64,000 nucleotides of DNA from Vigna angularis (Eukaryota; Streptophyta; Magnoliopsida; Fabales; Fabaceae). This document shows, in pieces, positions 19,935-30,886 of the stretch. The stretch's first letter is position 1. Each line of letters begins with the position of its first letter. The notes under the pieces are model-generated. The model made no database searches. It saw only the letters and a list, made by a program, of their open reading frames with translations, and had not been told where the DNA came from. The stretch is taken from positions 16,926,001 through 16,990,000 of the forward strand of contig NC_068974.1 of the NCBI RefSeq assembly GCF_016808095.1. Reading direction: 5' to 3'. Made by a program: the position numbers and the translations under genes.

Positions 19935-20866
19935 TGTTGGTATCGGAGGGGGTATTTTTCAAAGAGTATAGCGCAGCGGAATTAAAACTCAGAGAGCGGA
20001 AAGCGTGTTCGATCACAATTAAAAATAATTTGGTCCTTTTAGTAAAAATAATTTTCTTTCAGAAAATTAATCAAACAGTTGATATACGTAAAATAATGAG
20101 TGTAGGGAATAGAAAAATCACACAGATATTTTTATACTGGTTCGATTCAACAGAATCTACTCCAGTCGTTAATCACTATAAATAGTGATTAACAGTTCCA
20201 CTAAAAATGGTTTAACAGATTACAATCAAATGAACAGGAATAAAACGAAAAGAACCACTCTACCAACTTGAAGAGAACCGCTCCGGCAATCGACCAATGA
20301 TTCGCAAGCTTCTCCTTTCACAAGACAAGGCAGAGTACCTTGCTAACTTGAAGAGAGTCTGCTCCGACTATCGACACATGATACGCGAGCCTCTCCTTTC
20401 ACAAGACCAAGCAAGGGAACAATGAACAAAAAGCTCTCTAAGAACGTTCCTCTAACACACAGTGTTCTAAGCTTTCTCAGTTCAAAAAACGTTACCTTCT
20501 GATTTCTCCAAATCAAATTATATAGCCAAGTACACTGAATGCCAAAGGTCAGCTCCCAACTGCCATGAATAATCGATTATTGTAAGTGATAATCGATTAT
20601 TCAAGTCCATTATAGAGTTTTCAAAAAAGTGATAATCGATTATATGAAGTGATAATCGATTATTCAAGTATGACTTGTGATAATCGATTATAGCTTAACC
20701 ATAATCGATTATACTAGTAAAAATTACAATGTTTAACATTTTCCTACTACATTCAAAATCTACAAGTTGCTTTTTTTAAATATTTTCCTACTACATCCAA
20801 AATCTATAAGTTGCAGCATCATCAAAACACATCTTCAGGTTTTACCAATACTCCTTATTGGTAACA
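19935..20866 (-). repeat. 3' LTR of the Sirevirus (932 bp)
   Basis: Begins TGTTACC on the - strand at 20866 and ends GATACCAACA at 19935. It contains the palindrome array 20569-20712 and a TATA box at 20518-20525. Confidence 0.95.
20518..20712 (-). promoter_or_regulatory. LTR promoter: six ATAATCGATTAT palindromes and TATA box
   Basis: Six copies of the 12-bp perfect palindrome ATAATCGATTAT start at 20569, 20589, 20632, 20652, 20680 and 20701, that is three pairs with 20, 20 and 21 bp between starts. On the - strand they precede CTATATAA (20518-20525) by 43 bp. The other LTR has the same six at 28284, 28304, 28347 (one change), 28367, 28395 and 28416. Sireviruses are described as having repeated palindromes in the LTR, so this is probably its enhancer. 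Confidence 0.75.
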
Positions 20867-21095
20867 ATCTCCCCCTTTTTGATGATGATCAAAAACTCTC
20901 TTTTTAAAAGCAACTCAGGTTTACCTGCAACATATATAAACTAATGGACAACCACAGAGTTAGCAGTACCTGTACAATTAAAAACTATTTTTTTCTTTAA
21001 TCCTCCCCTTATATTTCTTCTCCCCCTTTTTTATCATAAGCAAAAAGAATAATGTAATAACCTCCCCCTTAATATGAGCTCCCCCTCAAAAATGG
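20867..21095 (-). other. Polypurine tract and upstream PPT-like repeats
   Basis: On the - strand AAAAAGGGGGAGAT abuts the 3' LTR (20867-20880). Four further A/G tracts with GGGGAG or GGGGGAG cores lie within 215 bp, near 21001, 21019, 21061 and 21080. Repeated PPTs near the 3' LTR are a reported Sirevirus trait. Confidence 0.8.
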
Positions 21096-21221
21096 AATAT
21101 ATGCACAAAATAAAAGCTCATTATATTAAGAACAGAAAGGAATTACATGAAATTCATAAAGATTAAGAAACTAAATACCATAAAGAAAATAACATAACAA
21201 TCAAACTTAGAGGCCTAAAAC

Positions 21222-22400
21222 CTAGAATTCAGGACTAAGAGAACGTTCAGGAGGTGGGATATTAAGATGACCCTCGATGTTATATAGGCAAACATCAAGA
21301 TCAAGAAATTGATCAACCATGTACTCATCAACAGATCGCTGCCACTCAAAAATCTCCTCAAAGTGAGTCTTTTGTGCAAGACTCATATCCTCCAACTTTT
21401 GAGATAACCTTGCAAAATGTTCTTCCATAGAAATTGAGGAAGAGGAGGGTATGTTGGATGGTCCAACATCAGACGGAGCAGCAACACTTACTGGGTCAGC
21501 CATATGAGTGTCCATGTCATCATCTTCATCTACATCAGGATGGTCATCATCTTTGTGAATAAGGACTCTGCCTCTAGTAATGAATCTCATTTGACGAAAG
21601 GTACTATCTCCAATTTCTGATCCCACAACTTCAATAGTTTGAACGAGTTCTCCTTCAACAGGTACACCTTTGAATTCTAAAATCCTAGAAATAAGAAGAG
21701 CATAGGGAAATTGATATGAATGGGATTTCTTGGCTTTTACCATTGTGTCAACAATGAGAGCAGGTCAGTCGATGTGTATGTGATTTAGAATCCCATACAA
21801 CAGAAGTAAATCCTGCTCAGAGCATTGAGCATGGTTGGTTGCTCTAGGACATAAAATCCAGACAATCAAGTAGTGGATCATCCTTTCTTCAACTTTAAAA
21901 CTTCCAACCAGTAATTGCCTTCTATTTGTTTGCCATTCAGGATGATGCAGGAAGGATTGAAAAGTCATCATCCTGTTGAAATCTTCAAGTCCTAAATGGA
22001 CTTTGACAGCATCATCCTAGATGGGAAGTTGAGCAACATTGGTCCATACGTCATCATCTAAAATGATGCGTACTCCCTTGACCTTAGTAGATATTATCCC
22101 ATCTCGATAGCGCAAGTTGAAGTAGAAGAATCTTATAAGATCAGGATAAATGCATCCTTTTTGTTCTAACAGATGCGTTAACCCCTGCTCAGCAAAAGTG
22201 TTTGGAAATTGAAAGCCATAGAAGCGGAAAAAGTCAAGACGAATAAACTTTACCGCCATGATCTTCCTTTCTTGCCAAGAATTAACAAAGTCTGCATGTT
22301 TCCCTTGATCTGAAATCCATCCATCTATGTTTGCAAGACGTGGTTGAGAAGAAGAGGAGGCTCTAGCTGTTCTGCGACGGTGCCTTCTTAAGTCAGCCAT
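21222..22400 (-). pseudogene. Sirevirus env-like ORF, two in-frame stops
   Basis: From ATG 22400 one frame runs about 392 codons to 21222, interrupted by a stop at 22017-22019 (after VAQLPI) and a TGA near 21763 where Trp is likely. The N-terminus is basic and serine-rich; the middle resembles the putative plant transposon protein domain also seen in the Athila env-like units; the C-terminus has an Asp/Glu-rich stretch and a helical segment. I see no clear signal peptide or membrane segment, so envelope function is not supported. The frame stays open further upstream to 22505, but ATG 22400 lies about 124 bases downstream of a TATA box at 22524-22531, which favours this start. Confidence 0.75.
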
Positions 22401-22504
22401 GGAGGAAGAATGGGAAAATGAGATTTTGAGAAGGTGAAGAGAAATGAAGAAGATTTGAGCTCTAGATTTGATTTCAGCAGTATTTGGGTGCAAATGAGTG
22501 TCCA

Positions 22505-22782
22505 ATAATCGATTATGGGGGGCTATTTATAAGAAAAATGGAAAAACTAGCCATTTATGGCCGTTTATAGCCATTATGGGATGCTCCAACGACTCTATTT
22601 TTGAAACTGTCAGCGCGATAATCGATTATGGCTCGTGATAATCGATTATCTGTTCAATAATTACTGCCCAGAATTGCATGATAATCGATTATGCATAATG
22701 ATAATCGATTATCTGCTCAAGATTTTCCAAAATTGAATTTTATGCATGAATAATCGATTATAACTTAGTGATAATCGACTAT
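22505..22782 (-). promoter_or_regulatory. Internal palindrome array and TATA box upstream of the env-like ORF
   Basis: ATAATCGATTAT or one-base variants start at 22505, 22618, 22638, 22681, 22701, 22750 and 22771: one single plus three pairs spaced 20, 20 and 21 bp, matching the LTR array. On the - strand they are followed by TATAAATA (22524-22531) and then the env-like ATG at 22400. This looks like an internal promoter built like the LTR promoter. Confidence 0.6.
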
Positions 22783-22830
22783 GAAGCGTTAAGTTTACGA
22801 AAAATGCAAAAATTTGCATAGATTTTGATT

Positions 22831-25800
22831 CTAAGATATGTCTAACACTCCTAACTCTCTTCTAAGCTCAAAAAATCTATCTTTAGGTAGAGCCTTGGTA
22901 AAGATATCAGCTAATTGATGTAAGGTATCAACATATTCAATTTGACAATCCCCCTTTTGAATATGATCTCTTAAGAAATGGTGCCTAATTTCTATATGCT
23001 TAGTTCTTGAATGCATTATGGGGTTCTTGGTCAAATTTATCGCACTAGTATTGTCACATTTTAGAGGAATTTTGTCAAGGAAGATATCAAACTCTTCCAA
23101 TTGTTGTTTCATCCACAAAATTTGGGCACAACAGTTTCCAGCTGCAATATATTCAACTTCGGTGGTAGACAAAGCTACACATGCTTGTTTCTTTGAATGC
23201 CATGACACTAAAGAACATCCCAAGAAATGACAAGTTCCACTAGTACTTTTTCTATCAATTTTACAGCCACCATAATCTGCATCAGAGTATCCTATTAAAC
23301 TAGGTGAGGCATCAGAGGGATACCAAAGTCCAAATGAAGTAGTTCCCTTAAGATATTTTAGAATTCTCTTAACTGCAGTCAAATGAGATTCTTTAGGATT
23401 GGCTTGGTATCTAGCACATACACAAACACTCTGCATAATATCTGGTCTACTAGCAGTTAAGTATAGCAAGGATCCTATCATGCCTCTAAACATGGTTTCA
23501 TTCACTCCTTTTCCAATTTCATCCTTATCTAAATAACATGAAGTATCCATGGGTGTACTAGCTTCCTTGCAGCTATCCATACCAAATTTCCTAAGAATTT
23601 CTCTACAGTATTTAGATTGGGAGATGAATGTTCCACCATTCATTTGTTTTATCTGTAGCCTAAGAAAAAGTTTAACTCACCCATCATAGACATCTCAAAT
23701 TCACCTTGCATTATTTTTGCAAACTCTTCACACAAAGAATCATAAGTTGACCCAAAAATGATATCATCTACATAAACTTGCACGATTAAAATGTGTTTTT
23801 GTACTTTCTTAATGAATAAGGTTGAATCAACCTTTCCTCTAGAAAATTCATTTTCAATTAAAAAGGTACTAAGTCTTTCATACCAAGACCTAGGTGCTTG
23901 TTTAAGACCAGAAAGGGCCTTTTTCAACTTGTAAACATGATCAGGAAATTTAAAATCTTCAAAGCCAGGAGGTTGACTAACATACACTTCTTCTTTTATA
24001 AAACCATTTAAGAAAGCATTTTTTACATCCATTTGATATAGTTTAAATTTCATCAAAGATGCATATGCAAGTAATAATCTAATTGCTTATAACCTGGCTA
24101 CCGGTGCATACGTTTCATCATAATCTATACCTTCCTCTTGACAGTATCCCTTAGCAACTAGCCTTGCTTTATTCTTTGTGATGTTTCCATCCTCATCAAG
24201 CTTGTTCCTGAATACCCATTTTGTTCCTATGACTTGGAATTCTTCTTGTTTTGGAATAAGTTCCCAAACTTCATTCCTTTCAAATTGATTTAGCTCTTCT
24301 TGCATAGCAATGCACCACTTGTCATCTTGAAGAGCTTCCTTTATATTTTTAGGTTCTACCTGAGACACAAAAGCAATAGTTAGACAAAAATTATTTAAAT
24401 TATGTCTAGTAGTTACCCCTTTTGATATATCTCCTATGATGTTGTCCAAAGATAGTCCTCTTGGTTGTTGATAGCTTTTGGAATCAACGACTTGGGGTGT
24501 TTCTTGAAGCTCCGGAGGATAATTTTCATTTAGATACATCTCCTCAAGGTCTTCTCTTAAGTAATCCTCATCACCTGCAATGGGTCTATTTGACTCAAGA
24601 GGATTTACCTCAAGGTCTACAATCTCATCAAAGACAACATGCATTGATTCTTCAATTATCAGTGTTCTTCTATTGAACACTCTATAAGCTTTGCTAGTCA
24701 AAGAATATCCTAGAAAAATTGCTTCATCAGATTTTGCATCAAATTTTCCAAGATTATCTTTTCCATTATTTAAGACAAAGCATTTGCATCCAAAAATTTT
24801 CAAATGAGATATATTTGGTTTTCTACCATTCAACAGTTCATATGGAGTTAATTTTAGAATTGGCCTAATAAGCATCCTATTTAACACATAACAAGCAGTA
24901 CTTACTGCATCAACCCAAAAGTATTTTGGCACATTAGATTCATTCATAAGCGTTCTAGCTAATTCTTCTAATGATCTATTTTTCCTTTCAACAACACCAT
25001 TCTGTTGGGGAGTTCTAGGTGCAGAAAAATTATGTGCAATGCCAAATTCTTCACAAAATTTTCCAAACGATTCATTTTCAAATTCACCACCATGATCACT
25101 TCTCAAAGTTTTGATTTTCAAATCTTTTTCATTTTGAATACGTTTAGCAAAAGTTTTAAATGCTTTGAAAGCTTTACTTTTCAGAGTTAAAAAGAAAGTC
25201 CAAGTAAATCTAGAGTAATCATCAACAATTACAAGAGCATAGTAGTTTCCACCAAAACTTTTAATTCTAGATGGACCAAAGAAGTCCATATGCAAAAGTT
25301 CTAAAGGTTTTGATGTTGAAATCATGCTTTTAGATGAAAATGAAGATTTGGTTTGTTTACCCTTTTGACATGCAGAACAAAGTTTATCTTTCTCAAATTT
25401 TAGTTTAGGCAAACCAATCACAAGATCCTTAGAGATTAATTTATTTAAGTGTTGCATGTGAATATGTGCAGCTCTTTTGTGCCATAGCCATGGATTTTCT
25501 TCTTTAACAACTAAGCATGTTATACTATGACTAGATGCACTCTCAATATCAATCAAGTATATGTTATTATGCCTAACACCTTGCAAAGCAATTTCAGCAG
25601 AATTTTTAAAATAAACAGTACATTTGTCACTCTCAAAAGTTACCTTGAAACCTTTGTCGCATAGTTGGCTTATGCTTAGAAGATTATGTTTGAGGCCTTC
25701 AACGTATAAGACGTCTTTTATTATCAAAGTGTTTCCTCCTCCAATGTTTCCAGTACCCATTATTCTGCCTTTGTTGTTATCCCCATACGTTACAAATCCT

Positions 25801-27595
25801 TGCTTCTTCTTCTCAAAAGAGATGAATCTTTTCTTGTCACCAGTCATGTGTCTTAAGCAACCACTGTCAAGATACCACAGTGACTTCTTGGACTTAGATT
25901 GATCCTACAAAACAAGTTAGCAAGAATTTTAGGTCCCCAATCTCAATATGGGTCCTTAGGGTTAGTTTTTGCAAGTTTACATCATCTCACAGCTTTAACC
26001 CAAACATATTTGCCACTTGGAACACCAACATGTTTGATATTGCATTTGTTTGATGTGTGACCATGATTCATACAGTAAAAGCAACATACATCACTAATTT
26101 TATTTTTAATAAAAGTTCCTTTAACAACCCAAATTTTTCGAGTTCTTCTTACCTTGGATTTAAAATTTTGATGCATGTTTCCATTGTTCTTATTAAGGTT
26201 TGTTTTAGCATGTGAATTAGCTTTAGTTGCCTTAGCAAGTAAGTTTTCAAGTATATCAATATCAAACATATAACTTTTGCATGACAAACATTCAACAGGT
26301 TCAATAGTAGCATTTGCATCTGATAATTTAATTTCTAAGGTATTAACTCTATTTCTTAGAACAACTTCATCATCAAGCAGTTTATCATATTTTAACTTCA
26401 ATTCATTATGTTCCTTTTTAAAATTTTTATGAGCATCAGATTCATTCATCAATTCAAAGAAAGCTTTTTGTAAATCTAATTCACTAGATTCAAAGCTGGA
26501 ATCGCTTACTTGACTTCCAGTTTCTTCAGAATTTGCCATAAGGCATATATTGGCTTATTCTTCTATGTCACTTGAACTCGTTGAGCTAGAGGAATTATCC
26601 TCCCAAGCTATGTATGCTTTCTTTTTCCTTTGAAATTTTCTTTCCTTCTTGTCTTCACTTTTCTTGCTTTTTGGACACTCAGATTTTACGTGCCCTCTTT
26701 CTCCACAACCGAAGCACTTTACGTTTGATGGAGATTCTTGACTTTCTTTCCTATCGTTGTGAAACTTGTCCTTTCCCTTTGCTTTCATGAACTTTGCAAA
26801 TTTCTTTATCATCAAGCTCATGTTTTCTTCATCATCAGAATCATCTTCTTCGATCCTCTTAGAGCTTTTTCCTTTAGATATTTCAGACTTGAAAGCTAGA
26901 GCTTTCCTTTTGCCTTGATCCTCTTCAGCAGTCAATCTCCTCAGCTCAAGTTCATGCTCACGAAGCTTTCCAAACAAGATTGGCATTGACATCTGAGTAA
27001 GATTTTGAGACTCCGAGATGGCAGTCACCTTTGGTTGCCAAGACCTGTCCAGAGATTTCAGAATTTTCACATTAAGTTCATCAGTATCAAAAGTCTTACC
27101 CAACCCTGTTAAAAGATTCACAATATGAGTGAATCATTTTTGAACGTCAGAGATCGTTTCTCCAGGTTGCATTCTGAACATCTCATATTCCTGAATGAGA
27201 GTGTTCTTCCTAGCGCACTTCACGTCCTCTGTTCCTTCATGAATGACTCTAAGGACTTCCCACATTTCCTGTGCTGTCTTACACACTGAAATTCTATAAA
27301 ATTCATCAAGTACAACAGCAGATGAAATTATATTGCGAGCTTTAATATCAAACTGTGCTCGTCTATTTTCTTCAGCAGTCCAATTAAAATAAGGTTTTTC
27401 AGTCTCTACACCATCAACAGTATTCATAGGAATATAAGGGCCATTTTGTACAGCTTCCCAGATACCTCTATCAATAGACCCCATAAAAATCTCCATTCTC
27501 ACTTTCCAAAAAGCATAGTTATCACCAGTAAACAATGGAGGTCTGTTAATGGAAGCACCCTCAGCATATACATGGTTTTGACTGTGACCGGCCAT
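22831..27595 (-). pseudogene. Sirevirus gag-pol, several stops and frameshifts
   Basis: Gag starts at ATG 27595 (UBN2-like domain), has an in-frame TGA near 27131, a CCHC knuckle CFGCGERGHVKSEC near 26700, a stop at 26555 and a second Cys/His cluster near 26060. A frameshift follows before the protease, whose LDSGC motif is near 25865. Pre-integrase HHCC finger lies at about 25490-25370; integrase D, D, E at about 25290, 25095 and 24985. A stop at 24087 interrupts reverse transcriptase, which has YVDD at 23764-23775. Loss of one base near 23665 shifts the frame before the last RT segment and RNase H (YSDADYGG near 23275), ending at 22831. Domain order protease, integrase, RT, RNase H is that of Ty1/copia. 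It could not make a full polyprotein. Confidence 0.93.
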
Positions 27596-27632
27596 TTTCG
27601 CAAATATTTTTTTTGAAAAACTATCAAAGTAA

Positions 27633-27644
27633 GCTCTGATACCA
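27633..27644 (-). other. Primer binding site, initiator tRNA-Met
   Basis: The - strand reads TGGTATCAGAGC, the classic plant Ty1/copia primer site, two bases from the 5' LTR end at 27647. Confidence 0.92.
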
Positions 27645-27646
27645 AT

Positions 27647-28581
27647 TGTTGGTATCGGAGGGGGTATTTTTCGAAGAGTATAGCGCAGCGGAATTAAAAC
27701 TTAGAGAGTAGAAAGCGTGTTTGATCACAATTAAAAATAATTTGGTCCTTTTAGTAAAAATAATTTTCTTTTAGAAAATTAATCAAGCAGTTGATATACA
27801 TAAAATAATATGAGTGTAGGGAATAGAAAAATCACACAGATATTTTTATACTGGTTCGATTCAACAGAATCTACGTCCAGTCGTTAATCACTATATATAG
27901 TGATTAACAGTTCCACTAAAAATGGTTTAACAAATTACAGTCAAATGAACAGGAATAAAACGAAAATAACCACTCTACCAACTTGAAGAGAACCGCTCCG
28001 GCAATCGACCAACGATTCACAAGCTTCTCCTTTCACAAGACCAGGCAGAGTACCTTGCTAACTTGAAGAGAGTTTGCTCCGACTATCGACACACGATACA
28101 CGAGCCTCTCCTTTCACAAGACCAAGCAAGGGAACAATGAACAAAAAGCTCTCTAAGAACGTTCCTCTAACACACAGTGTTCTAAGCTTTCTTAGTTCAA
28201 AAAACGTTACCTTCTGATTTCTCCAAATCAAATTATATAGCCAAGTACAATGAATGCCAAAGGTCAGCTCCCAACTGCCATGAATAATCGATTATTGTAA
28301 GTGATAATCGATTATTCAAGTCCATTACAGAGTTTTCAAAAAAGTGATAATCGCTTATATGAAGTGATAATCGATTATTCAAGTATGACTTGTGATAATC
28401 GATTATAGCTTAACCATAATCGATTATACTAGTAAAAATTACAATGTTTAACATTTTCCTACTACATTCAAAATCTACAAGTTGCTTTTTTTAAATATTT
28501 TCCTACTACATCCAAAATCTATAAGTTGCAGCATCATCAAAACACATCTTCAGGTTTTACCAATACTCCTTATTGGTAACA
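27647..28581 (-). repeat. 5' LTR of the Sirevirus (935 bp)
   Basis: Same ends as the 3' LTR (TGTTACC to GATACCAACA on the - strand). It differs from it by small indels and mainly transitions. Confidence 0.95.
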
Positions 28582-28644
28582 TACTTGTCCTAAGAGAAAA
28601 ATGTTTTTATTGTGCTATATCATTGTAGTATCATTATTTTATTT

Positions 28645-28912
28645 AAGCCAGATTTTGTTGTTGAACTTGAGCAACAGTTTTTAATTCCTTTGGCAATTGA
28701 GCAAGTGTCTTTGTTAGATTCTCTAACTATTGAGTTATAATCTTATTCTAAGCAAGTAAGGCATCATTTGATTGCAATTGTAGAACCCCTTTCTGTTGAA
28801 TAGGAGCTCCTCTTTCATTATGCATTTCATTGTCATTAGTAGCCATGTTCTCTATCAATTCTGTTGCTTCCTCTAGAGTCTTACATTTAATATTACCTTT
28901 AGCTGAAAAGAT
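28645..28912 (-). pseudogene. Athila gag fragment
   Basis: The - strand encodes a piece similar to Athila gag residues about 247-315, with [19 protein letters not shown], then an in-frame stop and diverged sequence. It is cut off from the rest of gag at both ends and joined on the right to a short A-rich leader-like stretch (28913-28956). It is a rearrangement remnant. Confidence 0.75.
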
Positions 28913-28956
28913 AAGAAGATAGAAAATAAAAACAGAAAATAAAATAAAAACCCGAT

Positions 28957-29474
28957 GTCTCAGTGAAGAAAGTCTATCCTTAATTATGAGTTCATACAAT
29001 TCTTAGCATCCCTAATAATTAATTCTAAAGCACAGAAGCTTAAAGGCAACCAACCCTCATATCCCTATGTGTTCTAGATTTCCCCGTATGTGTCCATATC
29101 GACAAAATCAATAATCATGACATCGAATGAGTTAAACAATGCATGCTTTGAGCAAAGAGGAAAAACCCTAACAATTAATGAAAGAAAGCATGTATCTTAT
29201 AAAAGATCTTGAAGAACAAATTCAATACATGAGAGTTTAAGAAGGTTACATCTTTCCCAACAACAATAAGGTTTAGCCCTCCATCGTCATGGAAGAACTA
29301 GATGAATAATGGAATGAAAAAATGAAAGAGATAGAAAAACTCGAGAAAGAGAAGAGGAGAGTCGTCACCATCCCCAAATCTACCCCCAAGGGGTGAAAAG
29401 GGTGTTTCTATGCTTAAGCCATCAAAAGATACTAACCCTAGGAAGACTAAAGCCTTATATAGACATCAAAAGAT
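28957..29474 (-). repeat. Athila LTR fragment (divergent subfamily)
   Basis: On the - strand it matches the middle of the divergent LTR at 16659-17560, including the hairpin with arms CTTCCAT and ATGGAGG near 29280. Both LTR ends are missing. Confidence 0.65.
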
Positions 29475-30000
29475 ACAAATTTATGAACGGAAGCTTAACG
29501 TCAACCAACCATCATACTCCTATGTCTAGGTTTATTCTACTGTTGGGAGAGTTTCCCAGGATCTAGATTTTACCGTGTGTGTCCATATCAATAAAACCAA
29601 TAATCATGACATCAAATGAGTTAAACAATGCATGCTTTGAGCAAAGAGGAAAAACCCTAACTAATGATGAAAGAAAGCATGTATCATAGATATGATGTTT
29701 AAACACAAAATTCCATATACGAGAGCTTCAAAAGATTACATTGATTCCCCAACAACAAGAAGAGTTTAGTTCACCATATTCATGGTAAAACTAGATGAAA
29801 TAGTGAAAGATAGAACCCTAGAAAGTTGAATAGGTAGCCTTAGCATCCAAGATCTTCCTCAAAGGGGTGGAAAGGTGTGTGTTTGCTTCGTACTCTGCCA
29901 AAGATACAAACCCTAGGAAGTCCTAAAGCTTATATACTATTCTAAATATTACAGAAAAGTAGGCCTAGGCCCAAAATAATGGCGCTCAACGGTAAGTGCG
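29475..30000 (-). repeat. Athila LTR, inner part, left of the gag-only element
   Basis: Continues after the inserted element at 36528-36875; together they form one - strand LTR lacking its 3' end. The insertion lies inside the palindrome array, after a degenerate unit CGCTCAACGG. Confidence 0.75.
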
Positions 30001-30787
30001 TGATGGACGAACGCCCGAGAAGCTGACGACCGAAGCTGTGCGAGCTCCTCGAAGCTTCCTCCAGAGAGTGAAGACGCAGCGGAATGGACAAAAACTCGAA
30101 GAAGAACAAGAACAGAAGGTTAAACTCGAATAGAAAACCCTAAAATCATGAACGAACCCTAGAAATAAGGGAAAACTCAAAAATGAACTGATTAATCGGT
30201 TCGAACTCAAGATTGAACGGTGGAAAAGGTTTAGATCGAAATAAAGGAGGGTTCAATCGGTGGAAAATGGAAAACGATGTGAAGAAAGGTGTTTAAACGG
30301 TCAAAATATGAACAAAATGGTGGAAGAGGCTGTGACGAGGGAGAAACGAGAATGACAAAGTGAATCTGCAAGGATAGAAGACTCACCGTGAAGAACCATG
30401 GCTGGAGACGAGGGACCCGAGAGAGAAATGCTCTCGTGAAACGAAGACGCGCAAGGTGTAGTGAGGTGTCGTTGAAGCGCTGAAGATGTGGCAGTGAATT
30501 AATGGTTTAGAGTGGAGGAATGGTGACGTGAGAGAGAAGTACGGTGGTAATTGGAAAATGAAAATGAGAGTGGTGCTTGGAAGGTGGCTAGAGGGAGTCT
30601 TTGGACTCTCTAGCCTATGACTTTCAAGAGAGAAAAGTTTCTAATTCAGAAAACTCAATTCTCATTAATCTTAAAAGTCCCAATACAATAAAGGAGCTGG
30701 GTATTTATAGTAACCCATGCTCCTTAAGAGCTATGCTAGGAAAGATAAAAATACAAAAGAAAGACTAAGTCAAGTAGGATTCCATCA
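30001..30787 (-). repeat. 3' LTR of the gag-only element (787 bp)
   Basis: TGATGGACGA at the left edge and GGATTCCATCA at the right edge; same length as its partner. Followed on the + strand by TGCCCTCCCTCTT, that is a PPT AAGAGGGAGGGCA on the - strand (30788-30800). Confidence 0.95.
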
Positions 30788-30886
30788 TGCCCTCCCTCTT
30801 AAGAAAAGATTTGTCCTCAAATCTGGCAATCGCCTTATGAAGAAGCTCCACACAATCTTTGGGAGCATGGCCATCTTGGAGTGGCC

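Larger units (their letters stand above)
19935..28581 (-). mobile_element. Sirevirus-type Ty1/copia retrotransposon (SIRE1-like), 8,647 bp
   Basis: Complete structure on the - strand: 5' LTR 27647-28581, initiator-Met primer site, gag-pol, env-like ORF, repeated polypurine tracts and 3' LTR 19935-20866. The target duplication TACTT is exact at 19930-19934 and 28582-28586. The LTRs differ at about two dozen positions by eye (roughly 2.5-3%), mostly transitions. All coding units carry stops or frameshifts. The env-like ORF, gag with a second Cys/His cluster, and multiple PPTs fit the Sirevirus lineage. Confidence 0.95.

Noticed and set aside
20569..20712. Regularly spaced palindromes as a CRISPR array
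   Set aside because: Units are 12 bp, spacers 8-31 bp and the same array recurs in the other LTR; this is a plant LTR enhancer-like array, with no cas genes.
21222..22400. True viral envelope protein in the copia element
   Set aside because: No signal peptide, membrane segment or furin-like site that I can see; the domain looks like the plant transposon protein family instead.
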